A stretch of 64,000 bases of DNA from an uncultured Isosphaeraceae bacterium (GCA_945957605.1 CAMFLR010000023.1:1-64000), one strand, 5' to 3'. Shown: positions 47,976 to 56,110, counted from the first letter of the stretch. Made by a program: numbers and translations. Notes: generated from the sequence alone by a model not told the origin.

Positions 47976-48419
47976 TCACTTCGATCCGACAGACTCAGCA
48001 ACGGTACGAGGGAAGAGTCGTTTGAGTGCCGGCTCCAGCGACGTCATCAATCCTGGCTTCGCGAGGCACTCGTCGATCCCGTGCAAGTCGATCACCGCGC
48101 GAGATACATCGTCATCGGCCGTCATGAGAATGACACGCGGCGGCTGGGGACGAGCTGCCAGGCACTGGGCGACCTGGACACCGTGCATCCAGGGCATGGC
48201 GAAGTCGGTCAGGACGAGGTCGGGATGAATGCTGTCCGACTGCTCGAGTGCCTCGGCGCCTGAGGTTGCGCGGCCCACGACAACGACGCCGGGAATTGTC
48301 GAACAGAATTGATCGAGGGCGTCGAGGAAAACGGCGTTGTCATCGACAAGCAACACGCGGCACTTCGAATCGGCCCCGTCAGCTTCGGCAGGGCTGTTTC
48401 CGCACAGAGAGTTCAACAC
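47976..48419 (-). CDS. Single-domain response regulator (CheY-like)
   Basis: A receiver domain alone, 147 residues including an N-terminal extension of about 20. Key residues are in place: acidic pair Asp26-Asp27 in LLVDDN, phosphoacceptor Asp72 in VLTDFAMP, Thr100-Ala in LMTADDD and Lys121 in LAKPGL. GGAGG lies only three bases before the GTG at 48419 and six before the TTG at 48416, so translation may begin at the TTG; the coordinates here use the GTG. There is no output domain, so it must act by protein contact, probably on the c-di-GMP enzyme encoded just downstream. Confidence 0.88.
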   Translation of the reverse strand: MLNSLCGNSPAEADGADSKCRVLLVDDNAVFLDALDQFCSTIPGVVVVGRATSGAEALEQSDSIHPDLVLTDFAMPWMHGVQVAQCLAARPQPPRVILMTADDDVSRAVIDLHGIDECLAKPGLMTSLEPALKRLFPRTVAESVGSK

Positions 48420-48888
48420 TTTCCTCCGATGTCTTCCAGCTCTTTAAGCTCTGGAATATGCCTTGCGGTCTGATTCCTTGGTTGGACCACGTTGTCCCGC
48501 GAGAATTCATCCGCCGGCCCTGCGTTTAGCAGTCACATTAGGAACTTAGATTGCCAATCGACGGGCGTTCTCAGGTGATCCATTAAATCAACGTAAGGGA
48601 TTTCCCTCAGAAGGATTGAATGACCGGGAGTCGCTGCCTTGATGGTCGAGAAAAGGCCTAGAATCGGCGAGATTTCTGACCATCGATCGCGATCGGATTC
48701 GCCAAAAACGGCCAACCGAGCGATGCCCTTAGGACACGTTGAGGGTTTTGCCCGAGTTCAACACTGGGTGCGTTTCCCAGATCGAGATAGGGAGAACTGC
48801 CAATCGCAGGAGGTCGAACGATCGTAGAGAATCTGAGACGTAAGAAGTGATGGTTACTCGCAACAGCATTCTTTAGGGAGACAGACCA
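48420..48888. other. Intergenic region between divergent signalling genes
   Basis: About 470 bases. TTCCAG...CTGGAA (48434-48456) is a small hairpin just upstream of the receiver gene, in its leader. GGAGG directly precedes that gene's start. I see no other gene or clear promoter. Confidence 0.4.
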
Positions 48889-49173
48889 ATGGCCTCATCC
48901 GCGACGCAGCGGACCAACGACTTCGCCCGTCTGGTCCAGATTCACGCCGACTTCAGCCGATTGACCGAGAGCCTTCGCAAACATCGTAACGCGATTGAAT
49001 CAAGCCGTGCCTACTTGAATCGCGCTGACAGCAATCTCGAGTTGGGGCAGGCGCAACTGGATCGATCGATTCAGCGTTACGAGGTGGCGGCTGCCCAGCT
49101 TGCTCGCGTGAAACGAAACGCTCACGCGTTGCTTTTCGGCGCAGAGGCCGCGCTGGTCGCCGCGACGGTCTGA
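48889..49173 (+). CDS. Small helical protein
   Basis: A 94-residue protein, mostly predicted helix with a coiled-coil pattern (LRKHRNAIESSRAYLNRADS) and a small hydrophobic C-terminus (LLFGAEAALVAATV). No family is recognised. GGGAG lies eight bases upstream of the ATG, supporting expression. It sits 46 bases before the small conserved gene on the same strand and may be cotranscribed with it. Function unknown. Confidence 0.62.
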   Translation: MASSATQRTNDFARLVQIHADFSRLTESLRKHRNAIESSRAYLNRADSNLELGQAQLDRSIQRYEVAAAQLARVKRNAHALLFGAEAALVAATV

Positions 49174-49219
49174 ATCATCCTCACCAACCTGACTGACACC
49201 ACAGGATTCAAAAACGATC

Positions 49220-49483
49220 ATGATGACCACGTCCAGCCTTCCGAACTCGAACAGCACCAAGATGACGACCGAAGTCCGCGCACGACGTGCAAGCGAAGCG
49301 CGTGCGGTTAGCGGTCGGCGACGACGCGTTGACCCAACGACGTGCGATCGCGACTACTCAGCGCATGAGTTGGAATTCTTGGCTGCGATCGAGGCGTACA
49401 AATCAACCAGTGGCCGGCAGTTTCCGACCTGGGGCGAAGTGCTCGATGTGGCTGCTCGCCTGGGATACGAGAAGATGGCTTGA
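49220..49483 (+). CDS. Small conserved planctomycete protein
   Basis: An 87-residue protein. The second half has a pattern I recognise from many planctomycete genomes: DPTTCDRDYSAHELEFLAA, then a helix and SGRQFPTWGEVLDVAARLGY. It has no signal peptide and its N-terminus is Arg-rich and probably disordered. The conserved block looks like a small helical nucleic-acid-binding or regulatory module, but its role is not known. Several ATGs (residues 1, 2 and 15) are possible starts. It converges on the NarL-type regulator. Confidence 0.72.
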   Translation: MMTTSSLPNSNSTKMTTEVRARRASEARAVSGRRRRVDPTTCDRDYSAHELEFLAAIEAYKSTSGRQFPTWGEVLDVAARLGYEKMA

Positions 49484-49520
49484 GAATTGATGATCGCCGG
49501 GAATTCGCGATGCGATCCTA

Positions 49521-50171
49521 TCAATCAGACGCAATCATTCCGATTCGAATCGCATATTTGACCAGTCCCGGAACATCGTGAATATCGAGGCGATCCATCA
49601 ACTGTGCGCGGTGTGTTTCCGCAGTCTTCACGCTGATTTGAAGCCGCCGCGCGATTGTTTTTGTCGGCAGACCTTCGACCACCAGTTGCAGAACTTCGAG
49701 CTGTCGGGGAGTGAGCGGACTCGACGGCGTTGCTTCAGCCTTGGCCAGCCGCGAATAATCGGCCAACAAGTGCGTTGAGATCGGCGGGCTGAGATAGCTT
49801 TCACCGTTCGCTACGGCGCGAAGTGCTTTTTCGAGTTCATCGAGCCCAGCATCCTTTACCACATATCCGGCAGCACCTGCCGCAATCGCCTTCGTCGCAT
49901 AGGGGCGGTCGGCGTGCATGGAGAGCACAAGCACTCGGGTCTCGGGCGAAACGGCAGGCACTCGTGATGCGAGCTCGACGCCGTCGAGACCGGGCATCGA
50001 AATATCGGTGAGTAGTAAGTCTGGCTGATGCGCTTCGACCAGGGCGAGGGCCTGCTGGCCGTCGGCAGCCTCGGCAACGACTGCGACATCTCCCATTTCC
50101 TCGAGTATCGAGCGAACGCCGGCTCGTACGAAGCTGTGGTCGTCGGCGAGAACGACGCGAATCTTTTCCAT
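49521..50171 (-). CDS. NarL/FixJ-type response regulator
   Basis: A 216-residue DNA-binding response regulator. The receiver has Asp10/Asp11 (VVLADDH), phosphoacceptor Asp56 in LLTDISMPG and Lys106 in YVVKDAG. The C-terminal LuxR helix-turn-helix reads LTPRQLEVLQLVVEGLPTKTIARRL followed by SVKTAETHRAQLM. I chose ATG 50171 (MEKIRVV); the open frame upstream overlaps the histidine kinase gene and is not protein-like. It lies 31 bases downstream of its probable cognate kinase in the same operon. Target genes are unknown. Confidence 0.92.
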   Translation of the reverse strand: MEKIRVVLADDHSFVRAGVRSILEEMGDVAVVAEAADGQQALALVEAHQPDLLLTDISMPGLDGVELASRVPAVSPETRVLVLSMHADRPYATKAIAAGAAGYVVKDAGLDELEKALRAVANGESYLSPPISTHLLADYSRLAKAEATPSSPLTPRQLEVLQLVVEGLPTKTIARRLQISVKTAETHRAQLMDRLDIHDVPGLVKYAIRIGMIASD

Positions 50172-50202
50172 CGGCCCACCCTCCACTTTGCGATCATTCA
50201 AA

Positions 50203-53200
50203 TCAAACTTGTCTAAATGGCAACATGCCTCGCACGATCGTTCCGTGTCCTGCCTCGGATTCGATGGTGAGGCTTCCCCCGACCAGAGTGGCACGCTCTT
50301 CCATTCCCAGAACGCCGAAGCTCGATCCACCGGTTGCGCGTGCTCGGGCGGCGGCGACGTCGAAGCCGAGGCCGTTGTCGGCAATCAGCACGATCAAGAA
50401 CGACTCGGACTTTTCGAGTTGCACGCGCACCTCGCTCGCTTTCGCGTATTTTGTGACGTTGTTCAGGGCTTCCTGAACGATTCGATAGCAGGCTGTTTCC
50501 ACTTCGGCTTCAAGTCGGCCGAGCGCAGGATCTGCGAAGAATTCGACGACAATCCCGAGACGCTGAGCCAGGCCTTCGCAATAGGTTTTGAGCGAGATAA
50601 TCAGTCCAAAATCGTCGAGCAGTGTGGGCCGAAGGTGAACGGAAAGGCTGCGAACCTGGGCGATCGTTCGGTCGACGATGACCAGGCATTCGTTGAGCCG
50701 GTGTTCAGTGGTTTGCGCGGTGGGATTGCGCAGGATCGTGTTGAGGTTGATTTTCAAGGCGACGAGCCCCTGCCCCGTCTCGTCGTGCAATTCGCGCGCG
50801 ATTCGACGTCGCTCGACTTCTTCGGCGCGTATGAGGTGACGAGAAATGGTTTCCAGTCGATCCTTGGCGTTGAGAATCTCATCGCGCAAGAGCGACTGTC
50901 GAATTGCGATGGCGAGATGGTCGGCCACTTCCTGGATCACGTTGAGAGAACCATCGCAATAGGCCGATGGAGCGTCGGACCCGAGGCAGAGCAAGCCGAT
51001 TGTTTCTTCACGATCCCAGAGCGGCGCCAATACAAACGATTGCAATCCAGGCGCCATGAGAGTTTGTGCCAACGTGGTTTCAGAAGAAGCCACTGAGACC
51101 TCATCGACCACCACCGTCTGTCCTTGCAGTAAGGCATGCCGCTCGATTTCGCCGGCAGTTCCGAGTGAGACTCGATGCCCGCGTCCATCTCCTACAGGTT
51201 CCGCACCGACCGAACTCACAACTTCGAACTCTTCAAGCTCCGCAAAATACAAGGCGGCGGCGCCAGTCCAGCAAGGGGCGATTTGAGCGAGCCGCTGTAA
51301 AGCAGCGTTTGCGATTTCTTTGGAAGACTGGGCGGAGAGAATGTCGAGATCGATGGCGCGAAGGCTTTCGAGACGGCTCGCATAAACTCGCACTGCCTCG
51401 TCTGCACGCCGTCTTTCAGTCACATCTGCGAAGAGAACGGAGAGGCCGTCGGGCGAAGGATAGGCGTGGACGCTGAACCATTTGTTCAAAGGCGCGGGGT
51501 AGTAGGATTCGAAATTCACCGCGACTCGCTCGGTTACTGCCTGTTGAAAGTACTGCTCGAATGCGGATCCGACGGTGCCGGGATATGCCTCCCAGACACT
51601 TCTTCCCAGCAGTTCGCTCGGGTCGCGACCGAGAATATTCCTGGCTTGCGGATTCAGGTAGCTGTACCGCCAGTCATGGTCGAAAGCAACAAATCCATCT
51701 GTGATGCTTTCTAGCATTTGGACGAATTTTCGTTCCGAGGCGCGAGTTGCCTCTTCGGCGCGTTTGCGATCGGTGATTTCCTGCGAAACACCGACGAGTC
51801 GGATTGCGGTTCCCGAATGGTCGTACTGAAATCGACCGAAGCTCGCGAGCCAACGAATTGATCCATTCGGCAGAATCACCCGGAATTCCAGGCGATACAG
51901 CCCTCTTGCGTCTTGAGCCTGCATAACGGCATTTGCAAGAAGTTCGACGTCTTCGGGATGAACGCGCTCGAGCGCGTCTTGATACGTCAATCTGAGAACA
52001 TGAGGAGGGAATCCGAACAACTCGGCCTGCGATGGAGACCAGTCGCAAACTTCGGAAACGACGTCGACATCCCACGTGCCGATTCCCGCCGCCTGGGTGG
52101 CCATAGCCAGCCGCTCTTCGCTGGTTCGCAGCGCTTCCTCTGCTCGCTTGCGCTCCGTGATGTCGTGCACGATCTTTGAGGCACCCGTGATCTGCCCGAA
52201 GCTGTCGCGGATGGGTGAGATCGTGAGATAGACGTCGACAGCACGGCCGCCTTTGGTGATTCGCACCGACTCGAAATGCTCGACACGCTCACCTCTGCGA
52301 AGCTTCTCGAGGATTTTCGGCTCCTCGGCGCGACGGTCGAGAGGAATAAGCCGCTCGATCGACTGGCCGATCATTTCCTCTGGTCGGTAGCCGAACAGTC
52401 GTTCGGCTCCTCGATTCCATGACGTCACAATGCCGTCAAGGTTTTTGCCGACAATCGCGTCGTCGGAGCTCTCGACGATCGCCGCCAGACGCGCATTCGT
52501 ATCGTCGGCCCGCTCCTGATCGGTGATGTCGCGCGCTACGACGACGAGTTTGTTCTCGGCAGACGCTGTCTCGTCGAATATGGGAGTAAAAATGCAGTCG
52601 AAGGACCGAATCCCTTTTGAAGCCGTGTGAGAGATCAACTTGCCACGAGCAGGTTTCCCCGATCTGAGAGCCAACTCACAGAGCGATTCGAAGGGCGCTT
52701 TGAACTCGTCTTTGAGACCGAGGTCGTGCCATGTTCGGCCAGTCATTTCGGCGCAACTTTGATTGAACAGGCTGGCGGCGCTTCCGCTGACGTGAATGTA
52801 TCGGCCGTTCGAATCCGTCATGAAAATGAGGTCGGCCGAGGCATCGAGAATCGCCTGGAGCGATTGCGCGCACTCAGACGCTTCTCGCCGCGACTTGTGC
52901 AACGAATGAATCATCGCGCTGACAAGTATGCCGCCCAGAACAAACAGGAAGAGACGAAGGTGGCGGAGCTCCCAAAATGGCTGACTGACGGGCCAGGTTA
53001 TGAATACGATTAATCCCGTGGCGAAAATTCCAGGACCGAAGCCACCGATCCACGCGCAGAGTGTGATGGCAAAGAACGACACAAGGATCGAAGTTCCCGG
53101 CGATGTGCCTATCGCGGGAACCAGAGCCAGAACAGTGGTAAGCAAAACGATCACGATCGTGAACAGGTAACATTGTAAACGTCGAGGCGAGCCTGCTACC

Positions 53201-53229
53201 AAGGGGTTTTGGTCTGTTTTGAGTGCCAT
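50203..53229 (-). CDS. PAS/GAF sensor histidine kinase (NarX/DegS type)
   Basis: A 1008-residue membrane sensor kinase. It begins with about four hydrophobic helices (residues 18-115, a DUF4118/KdpD-like pattern). Four PAS domains follow (about 125-245, 250-365, 375-500 and 510-620), with PAC motifs such as ISPIRDSFGQITGASKIVHD. A GAF domain fills about 645-790. The HisKA_3 segment has the phosphoacceptor His near 813 in RRRIARELHDETGQG. The HATPase has N-box EALNNVTKYA, G1 DNGLGFD and G2 SFGVLGMEERA. Multiple PAS/GAF domains suggest sensing of small molecules or redox state. It is followed directly by its NarL-type regulator. Confidence 0.93.
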   Translation of the reverse strand: MALKTDQNPLVAGSPRRLQCYLFTIVIVLLTTVLALVPAIGTSPGTSILVSFFAITLCAWIGGFGPGIFATGLIVFITWPVSQPFWELRHLRLFLFVLGGILVSAMIHSLHKSRREASECAQSLQAILDASADLIFMTDSNGRYIHVSGSAASLFNQSCAEMTGRTWHDLGLKDEFKAPFESLCELALRSGKPARGKLISHTASKGIRSFDCIFTPIFDETASAENKLVVVARDITDQERADDTNARLAAIVESSDDAIVGKNLDGIVTSWNRGAERLFGYRPEEMIGQSIERLIPLDRRAEEPKILEKLRRGERVEHFESVRITKGGRAVDVYLTISPIRDSFGQITGASKIVHDITERKRAEEALRTSEERLAMATQAAGIGTWDVDVVSEVCDWSPSQAELFGFPPHVLRLTYQDALERVHPEDVELLANAVMQAQDARGLYRLEFRVILPNGSIRWLASFGRFQYDHSGTAIRLVGVSQEITDRKRAEEATRASERKFVQMLESITDGFVAFDHDWRYSYLNPQARNILGRDPSELLGRSVWEAYPGTVGSAFEQYFQQAVTERVAVNFESYYPAPLNKWFSVHAYPSPDGLSVLFADVTERRRADEAVRVYASRLESLRAIDLDILSAQSSKEIANAALQRLAQIAPCWTGAAALYFAELEEFEVVSSVGAEPVGDGRGHRVSLGTAGEIERHALLQGQTVVVDEVSVASSETTLAQTLMAPGLQSFVLAPLWDREETIGLLCLGSDAPSAYCDGSLNVIQEVADHLAIAIRQSLLRDEILNAKDRLETISRHLIRAEEVERRRIARELHDETGQGLVALKINLNTILRNPTAQTTEHRLNECLVIVDRTIAQVRSLSVHLRPTLLDDFGLIISLKTYCEGLAQRLGIVVEFFADPALGRLEAEVETACYRIVQEALNNVTKYAKASEVRVQLEKSESFLIVLIADNGLGFDVAAARARATGGSSFGVLGMEERATLVGGSLTIESEAGHGTIVRGMLPFRQV

Positions 53230-53759
53230 CGATCATTCTCGTATGAAATGGTTCGGCACTGAAAAACCTTGAGAGTCAGTTATGTTCACACTACGAAAAC
53301 CCACCTGGGTCATTGGACGTGTTCGCGCGTGCTCGAAACGCATTGACCACCAATGAAAGGTGAGCGAGTCGTTCGGAATTTGCAGGAAATGACGTGCCGT
53401 AAACGCTGCAGACGAGGTCAGACCGATGCAGTTCAGGCTCGTCAGGAATTCGGGGTGGCGTGGTCTGGAGGCGACTGTGGAGGAGCATCGCCGCTCCGAA
53501 AGTGGTGTGACTTATTCGGAGCAGGATTTAAAGACTCGCTCTTACCAACACAATACCACGTATTTTCGCCAAATACGAAGAAGGTTGCAAGCATTCTGAT
53601 CACTGCAAGTGCTTCAAGATGACGTAGCTCTCTTTTTCGCCACGGCAGAATTCTGATGAACGACGTGTATGACTAGAGTTCATCCAAATGGTCGAAGATA
53701 TGGAAAAACGTTCGTATGAGGCAGTGTCAACGGAATGGTTTGTCTATGAGGGAGCACTC
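53230..53759. other. Intergenic region
   Basis: About 530 bases, AT-richer than its neighbours. I found no gene, hairpin or repeat that I can support. The upstream part should hold the sensor kinase promoter. Confidence 0.4.
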
Positions 53760-54065
53760 TCAATCTGAGGTTAGTCGTCGCTCGACTAACTCGCCATCCA
53801 AACTGATTCGGATAGACGTTCCATCAAAGAAGGTCTCGCGGCAATCAAACTCGCCGGTCGGCTGCAATTCGTCTTCATAGCATGACCATCCTGCGTCCAG
53901 GCCATAGATGCTGACTGCATAAAACCAACGACCATCATCGCAACGGACTCGGCCGAGGATGGCACTGAGCCGACCGTCAATCTCTGCCAACTTGGAATTC
54001 GCCGAGGCGACGATGACTTTCTCATAGAAATCGAAGCGAGGTTCGTCTGCCAAGGTCGCCTCCAC
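53760..54065 (-). CDS. Imm31-like immunity protein
   Basis: A 101-residue cytoplasmic protein matching Imm31 (immunity protein 31) from polymorphic-toxin systems. The pattern is FDFYEKVIVAS, a short helix, AEIDGRLSAILGRV, DGRWFYAVSIYG, WSCYEDELQPTGEF and FFDGTSIRISLDGE. The start is a GTG; an ATG two bases upstream is out of frame. No polymorphic toxin is adjacent, so it is an orphan here, perhaps protecting against neighbours' toxins or serving another role. It is divergent from the diphthine-ammonia-ligase-like gene across a palindromic promoter region. Confidence 0.75.
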   Translation of the reverse strand: MEATLADEPRFDFYEKVIVASANSKLAEIDGRLSAILGRVRCDDGRWFYAVSIYGLDAGWSCYEDELQPTGEFDCRETFFDGTSIRISLDGELVERRLTSD

Positions 54066-54091
54066 ATGATTTTAGGAGTCACTCTGAAGTG

Positions 54092-54119
54092 TTGACGGTA
54101 GCGATTAATGGCCTACAAT
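54092..54119 (+). promoter_or_regulatory. Promoter of the diphthine-ammonia-ligase-like gene
   Basis: TTGACG, a 16-base spacer and TACAAT, ending 31 bases before the ATG. It is one of the best promoter matches in the window. The -10 box lies inside a palindrome (54097-54126). Confidence 0.6.
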
Positions 54120-54126
54120 CGCTACC
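54097..54126. promoter_or_regulatory. Operator-like palindrome
   Basis: GGTAGCGATT and AATCGCTACC are perfect 10-base arms with a 10-base spacer. The right arm overlaps the -10 box and the left arm touches the -35 box. The geometry fits a dimeric repressor site, although the arms could also pair in the leader RNA if transcription began further upstream. Confidence 0.5.
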
Positions 54127-54150
54127 AATTTAGGGCGGAAAGCAACAACC

Positions 54151-54822
54151 ATGACGCGTAAAGTTCTTCTCTCGTGGAGTTCCGGCAAGGATAGTGCGTG
54201 GGCTTTGCACGTCCTTCGGTCGGATTCTGACGTTGAGGTCGTCGGTCTCCTCACCACATTCAACCAGGAAGCGAATCGCGTGGCGATGCACGCGGTTCGG
54301 CGCAGTTTGGTTGAGGCCCAGGCCTCGGTGATTGGGCTGCCGCTGCTTGATATTCTTCTTCCGTGGCCATGTTCAAACGAGGTCTACGAAGAGCGGTTCT
54401 CAGCGATGCTGGCGATTGCCCGCGAACAGGGCGTGACGCACATCGCCTTCGGCGACCTGTTCCTGGAAGACATTCGCGACTATCGCGTGCGCCAGCTTGC
54501 GGGGACAGGCATCGAACCGCTGTTTCCCATCTGGGGAGACAGATCGGATACGAAAGCGCTTTCGAAACAGATGATCCGATCCGGGTTGAAAGCGATTCTG
54601 ACTTGTGTTGATCCCCGCCGATTATCTGCTTCGTTCGTCGGTCGAGTTTATGACGAGGAATTGTTGAACGATCTCCCCGCCGATGTTGATCCTTGCGGCG
54701 AAAATGGCGAGTTTCATACGTTTTGCTTTGCTGGACCGATGTTCGATCGAGAGCTGAAGGTGAGCGTTGGCGAACGCGTCGATCGGGATGGGTTTTGCTT
54801 TGCCGATGTGATTCCCAGTTGA
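54151..54822 (+). CDS. Diphthine-ammonia ligase-like ATP pyrophosphatase
   Basis: A 223-residue adenine-nucleotide alpha-hydrolase of the DUF71/DPH6 family. It has the PP-loop SWSSGKDSAWAL (residues 8-19), a middle AFGDLFLEDIRDYR block, and the family's conserved C-terminal ENGEFHTFCFAGP motif. In eukaryotes this domain amidates diphthine on elongation factor 2. Bacteria lack diphthamide, so the bacterial homologues must act on something else, as yet unclear. It is preceded by a strong promoter and palindrome. GGCGGAAAG lies upstream of the ATG. It is single-gene by spacing. Confidence 0.88.
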   Translation: MTRKVLLSWSSGKDSAWALHVLRSDSDVEVVGLLTTFNQEANRVAMHAVRRSLVEAQASVIGLPLLDILLPWPCSNEVYEERFSAMLAIAREQGVTHIAFGDLFLEDIRDYRVRQLAGTGIEPLFPIWGDRSDTKALSKQMIRSGLKAILTCVDPRRLSASFVGRVYDEELLNDLPADVDPCGENGEFHTFCFAGPMFDRELKVSVGERVDRDGFCFADVIPS

Positions 54823-54876
54823 TTCAATTGCCCTTTTGACGACGCTCATTGTCGGAGGCGATACAATCGAATTGGG

Positions 54877-54904
54877 GCGGCCTCGCCCGGTGCGGGCCGC
54901 TCCC
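54877..54904. repeat. Short hairpin repeat, copy 1
   Basis: GCGGCC ... CCCGGTGCGG ... GGCCGC forms a stem and closely matches 55440-55465. The two copies flank the Cys-rich gene in the same orientation. Confidence 0.5.
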
Positions 54905-54917
54905 ATGAAAGGTCTGT

Positions 54918-54975
54918 CCTTCGGGCGTGACTGCGGCTGCCCCTCGGTACCAGCGCGGGGCAGCCGTGCCGAAGG
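54918..54975 (-). terminator. Large hairpin after the Cys-rich gene
   Basis: Two nested stems: CCTTCGG/CCGAAGG outside and CGGCTGCCCC/GGGGCAGCCG inside, with a 13-base loop. It begins directly after the stop codon of the Cys-rich gene on the minus strand. There is no T-run, so it may be a stabilising 3' structure rather than an intrinsic terminator. Confidence 0.5.
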
Positions 54976-55407
54976 TTAGCCGACGATCGCGGCCGAGATG
55001 GCTTTCACATTAGCTGCATTGCAGCAAGCCAATCCGCCGCAGCAATCGCAGGCCGCGCCGGCTTTCGCCGAAACGTCGCAAGAGCACGCCGGGCAGCCGC
55101 ATGCTTCACCGCAGCAAACGCACGCGGTCTTGGCTTTCGCCGCAACCAATGGCTTCGCTGCGCAGCACGTCTTCTCGGTCTTCTTGACCTTGGTCGCGCT
55201 GCAGCATGCCGAACCGCTGCAGCAATCGCAGGCCGTGCCGGCTTTCGCTGAGGCGTCGCAAGTGCAGGCTGGGCAATTGCAGGCGGCTCCGCAGCAAGCA
55301 CAGCCGCTCTTGGCCTTTGGCTTTGCATCAAGTGCGTTGGCCGAGACGCCTGCGAACGCGGTGAGCACCAGAGCCGCCACCACTCCCATCAATCCACGAC
55401 GATGCAT
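54976..55407 (-). CDS. Secreted Cys-rich tandem-repeat protein
   Basis: A 143-residue protein with 26 cysteines. I chose ATG 55407 (MHRRGLMGVVAALVL), which follows AGGAG and starts a signal peptide cleaved near SANA; the frame is open 69 codons further upstream. The mature protein is two near-identical units. Each has CxCC-x(3)-CxC-xx-CxC, then DxSAKAGxACDCC and ACC, joined by a Lys-rich spacer with one more CC. The spacing suggests metal clusters or many disulfides, like an extracellular metallothionein-type metal binder. No metallothionein family is recognised. A short hairpin repeat flanks the gene on each side. Confidence 0.75.
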   Translation of the reverse strand: MHRRGLMGVVAALVLTAFAGVSANALDAKPKAKSGCACCGAACNCPACTCDASAKAGTACDCCSGSACCSATKVKKTEKTCCAAKPLVAAKAKTACVCCGEACGCPACSCDVSAKAGAACDCCGGLACCNAANVKAISAAIVG

Positions 55408-55439
55408 TTGTCTGTCTCCTGTTCTCTTTGCCACTGTTA

Positions 55440-55465
55440 GCGGCCGCCCGGTGCGGACCGCTCCC
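55440..55465. repeat. Short hairpin repeat, copy 2
   Basis: GCGGCC-GCCCGGTGCG-GACCGC forms a stem and matches 54877-54904 over about 26 bases. It lies just upstream of the Cys-rich gene's start region. Confidence 0.5.
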
Positions 55466-55648
55466 GTTCCCCGTTTCCAGGGAGGGGGAGGACGCCCTGC
55501 CCGAGTGCGCAGGGAGTCACCCTCATCCCCGGTGTCGAGGCTGATTTCGGCTCGATCGCTGCGGCGGTATCGCGAAGCCCGGCCAGAGACGGACGGGGGA
55601 CGCAACACGCTCACACCGAAGCCGGAATGGCCACGTCACGAGGGGGCG

Positions 55649-56110
55649 CTAAAACAGGAGACGCGCGTTCTTGAGATAGAGTGGTGCTTTCGGCGGACTT
55701 TGCGTCGCCGGCACCTGTGGAGAGCGTGTCGACTGAACGACAAACGTGTCGTCAAGCACGACGAACGCCGAGCTATTGCTTGGCTCGGAACGACGCTCAA
55801 CGGGGCTCCGGACCGATTTCGGCTCTGGCGCGGTTGGCCTTTCAGCCCGGCATGAACACGTCTCACTCGACGCTGGGCAACCGACTTGCGGTGCCTGCGA
55901 CGCGGCTGTGTAAGACGCGGCCTGCGGGCCTGCCGCAGGAGCCGTGCTTTCCCCGCTCGTGCAGCAGCCGCACGCGGTTGCACACGCGTTCATGTCCTGA
56001 GAGATCGCCGAGCATGCCGAGGCCCCTGCCTCGCTCGTCGCAAACGACGTCACGCAGATTGCCATGAGGGCAATCAGCGGGCGGCGGATTTTGCGAAGAA
56101 GGCTGGGCAT
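55649..56110 (-). CDS. Second Cys-containing secreted protein
   Basis: A 153-residue protein with a signal peptide (IRRPLIALMAICVTSFA, cleavage near SEAGA). The mature N-terminus holds a Cys cluster (ACATACGCC, with further Cys at about 33 and 78-86). A Pro/Ser-rich stretch follows and the protein ends PLYLKNARLLF, an ending I have seen in small planctomycete secreted proteins. No domain is recognised. It shares direction and the Cys-rich character of the repeat protein 240 bases downstream, so the two may act on the same metal or redox stress. The ribosome site is weak. Confidence 0.6.
   Translation of the reverse strand: MPSLLRKIRRPLIALMAICVTSFATSEAGASACSAISQDMNACATACGCCTSGESTAPAAGPQAASYTAASQAPQVGCPASSETCSCRAERPTAPEPKSVRSPVERRSEPSNSSAFVVLDDTFVVQSTRSPQVPATQSPPKAPLYLKNARLLF

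Noticed and set aside
54870..54975. Possible SRP or other housekeeping RNA
   Set aside because: It is well structured but lacks the conserved GGAAGGAAGCAGCC-type SRP loop and any other family signature I know.
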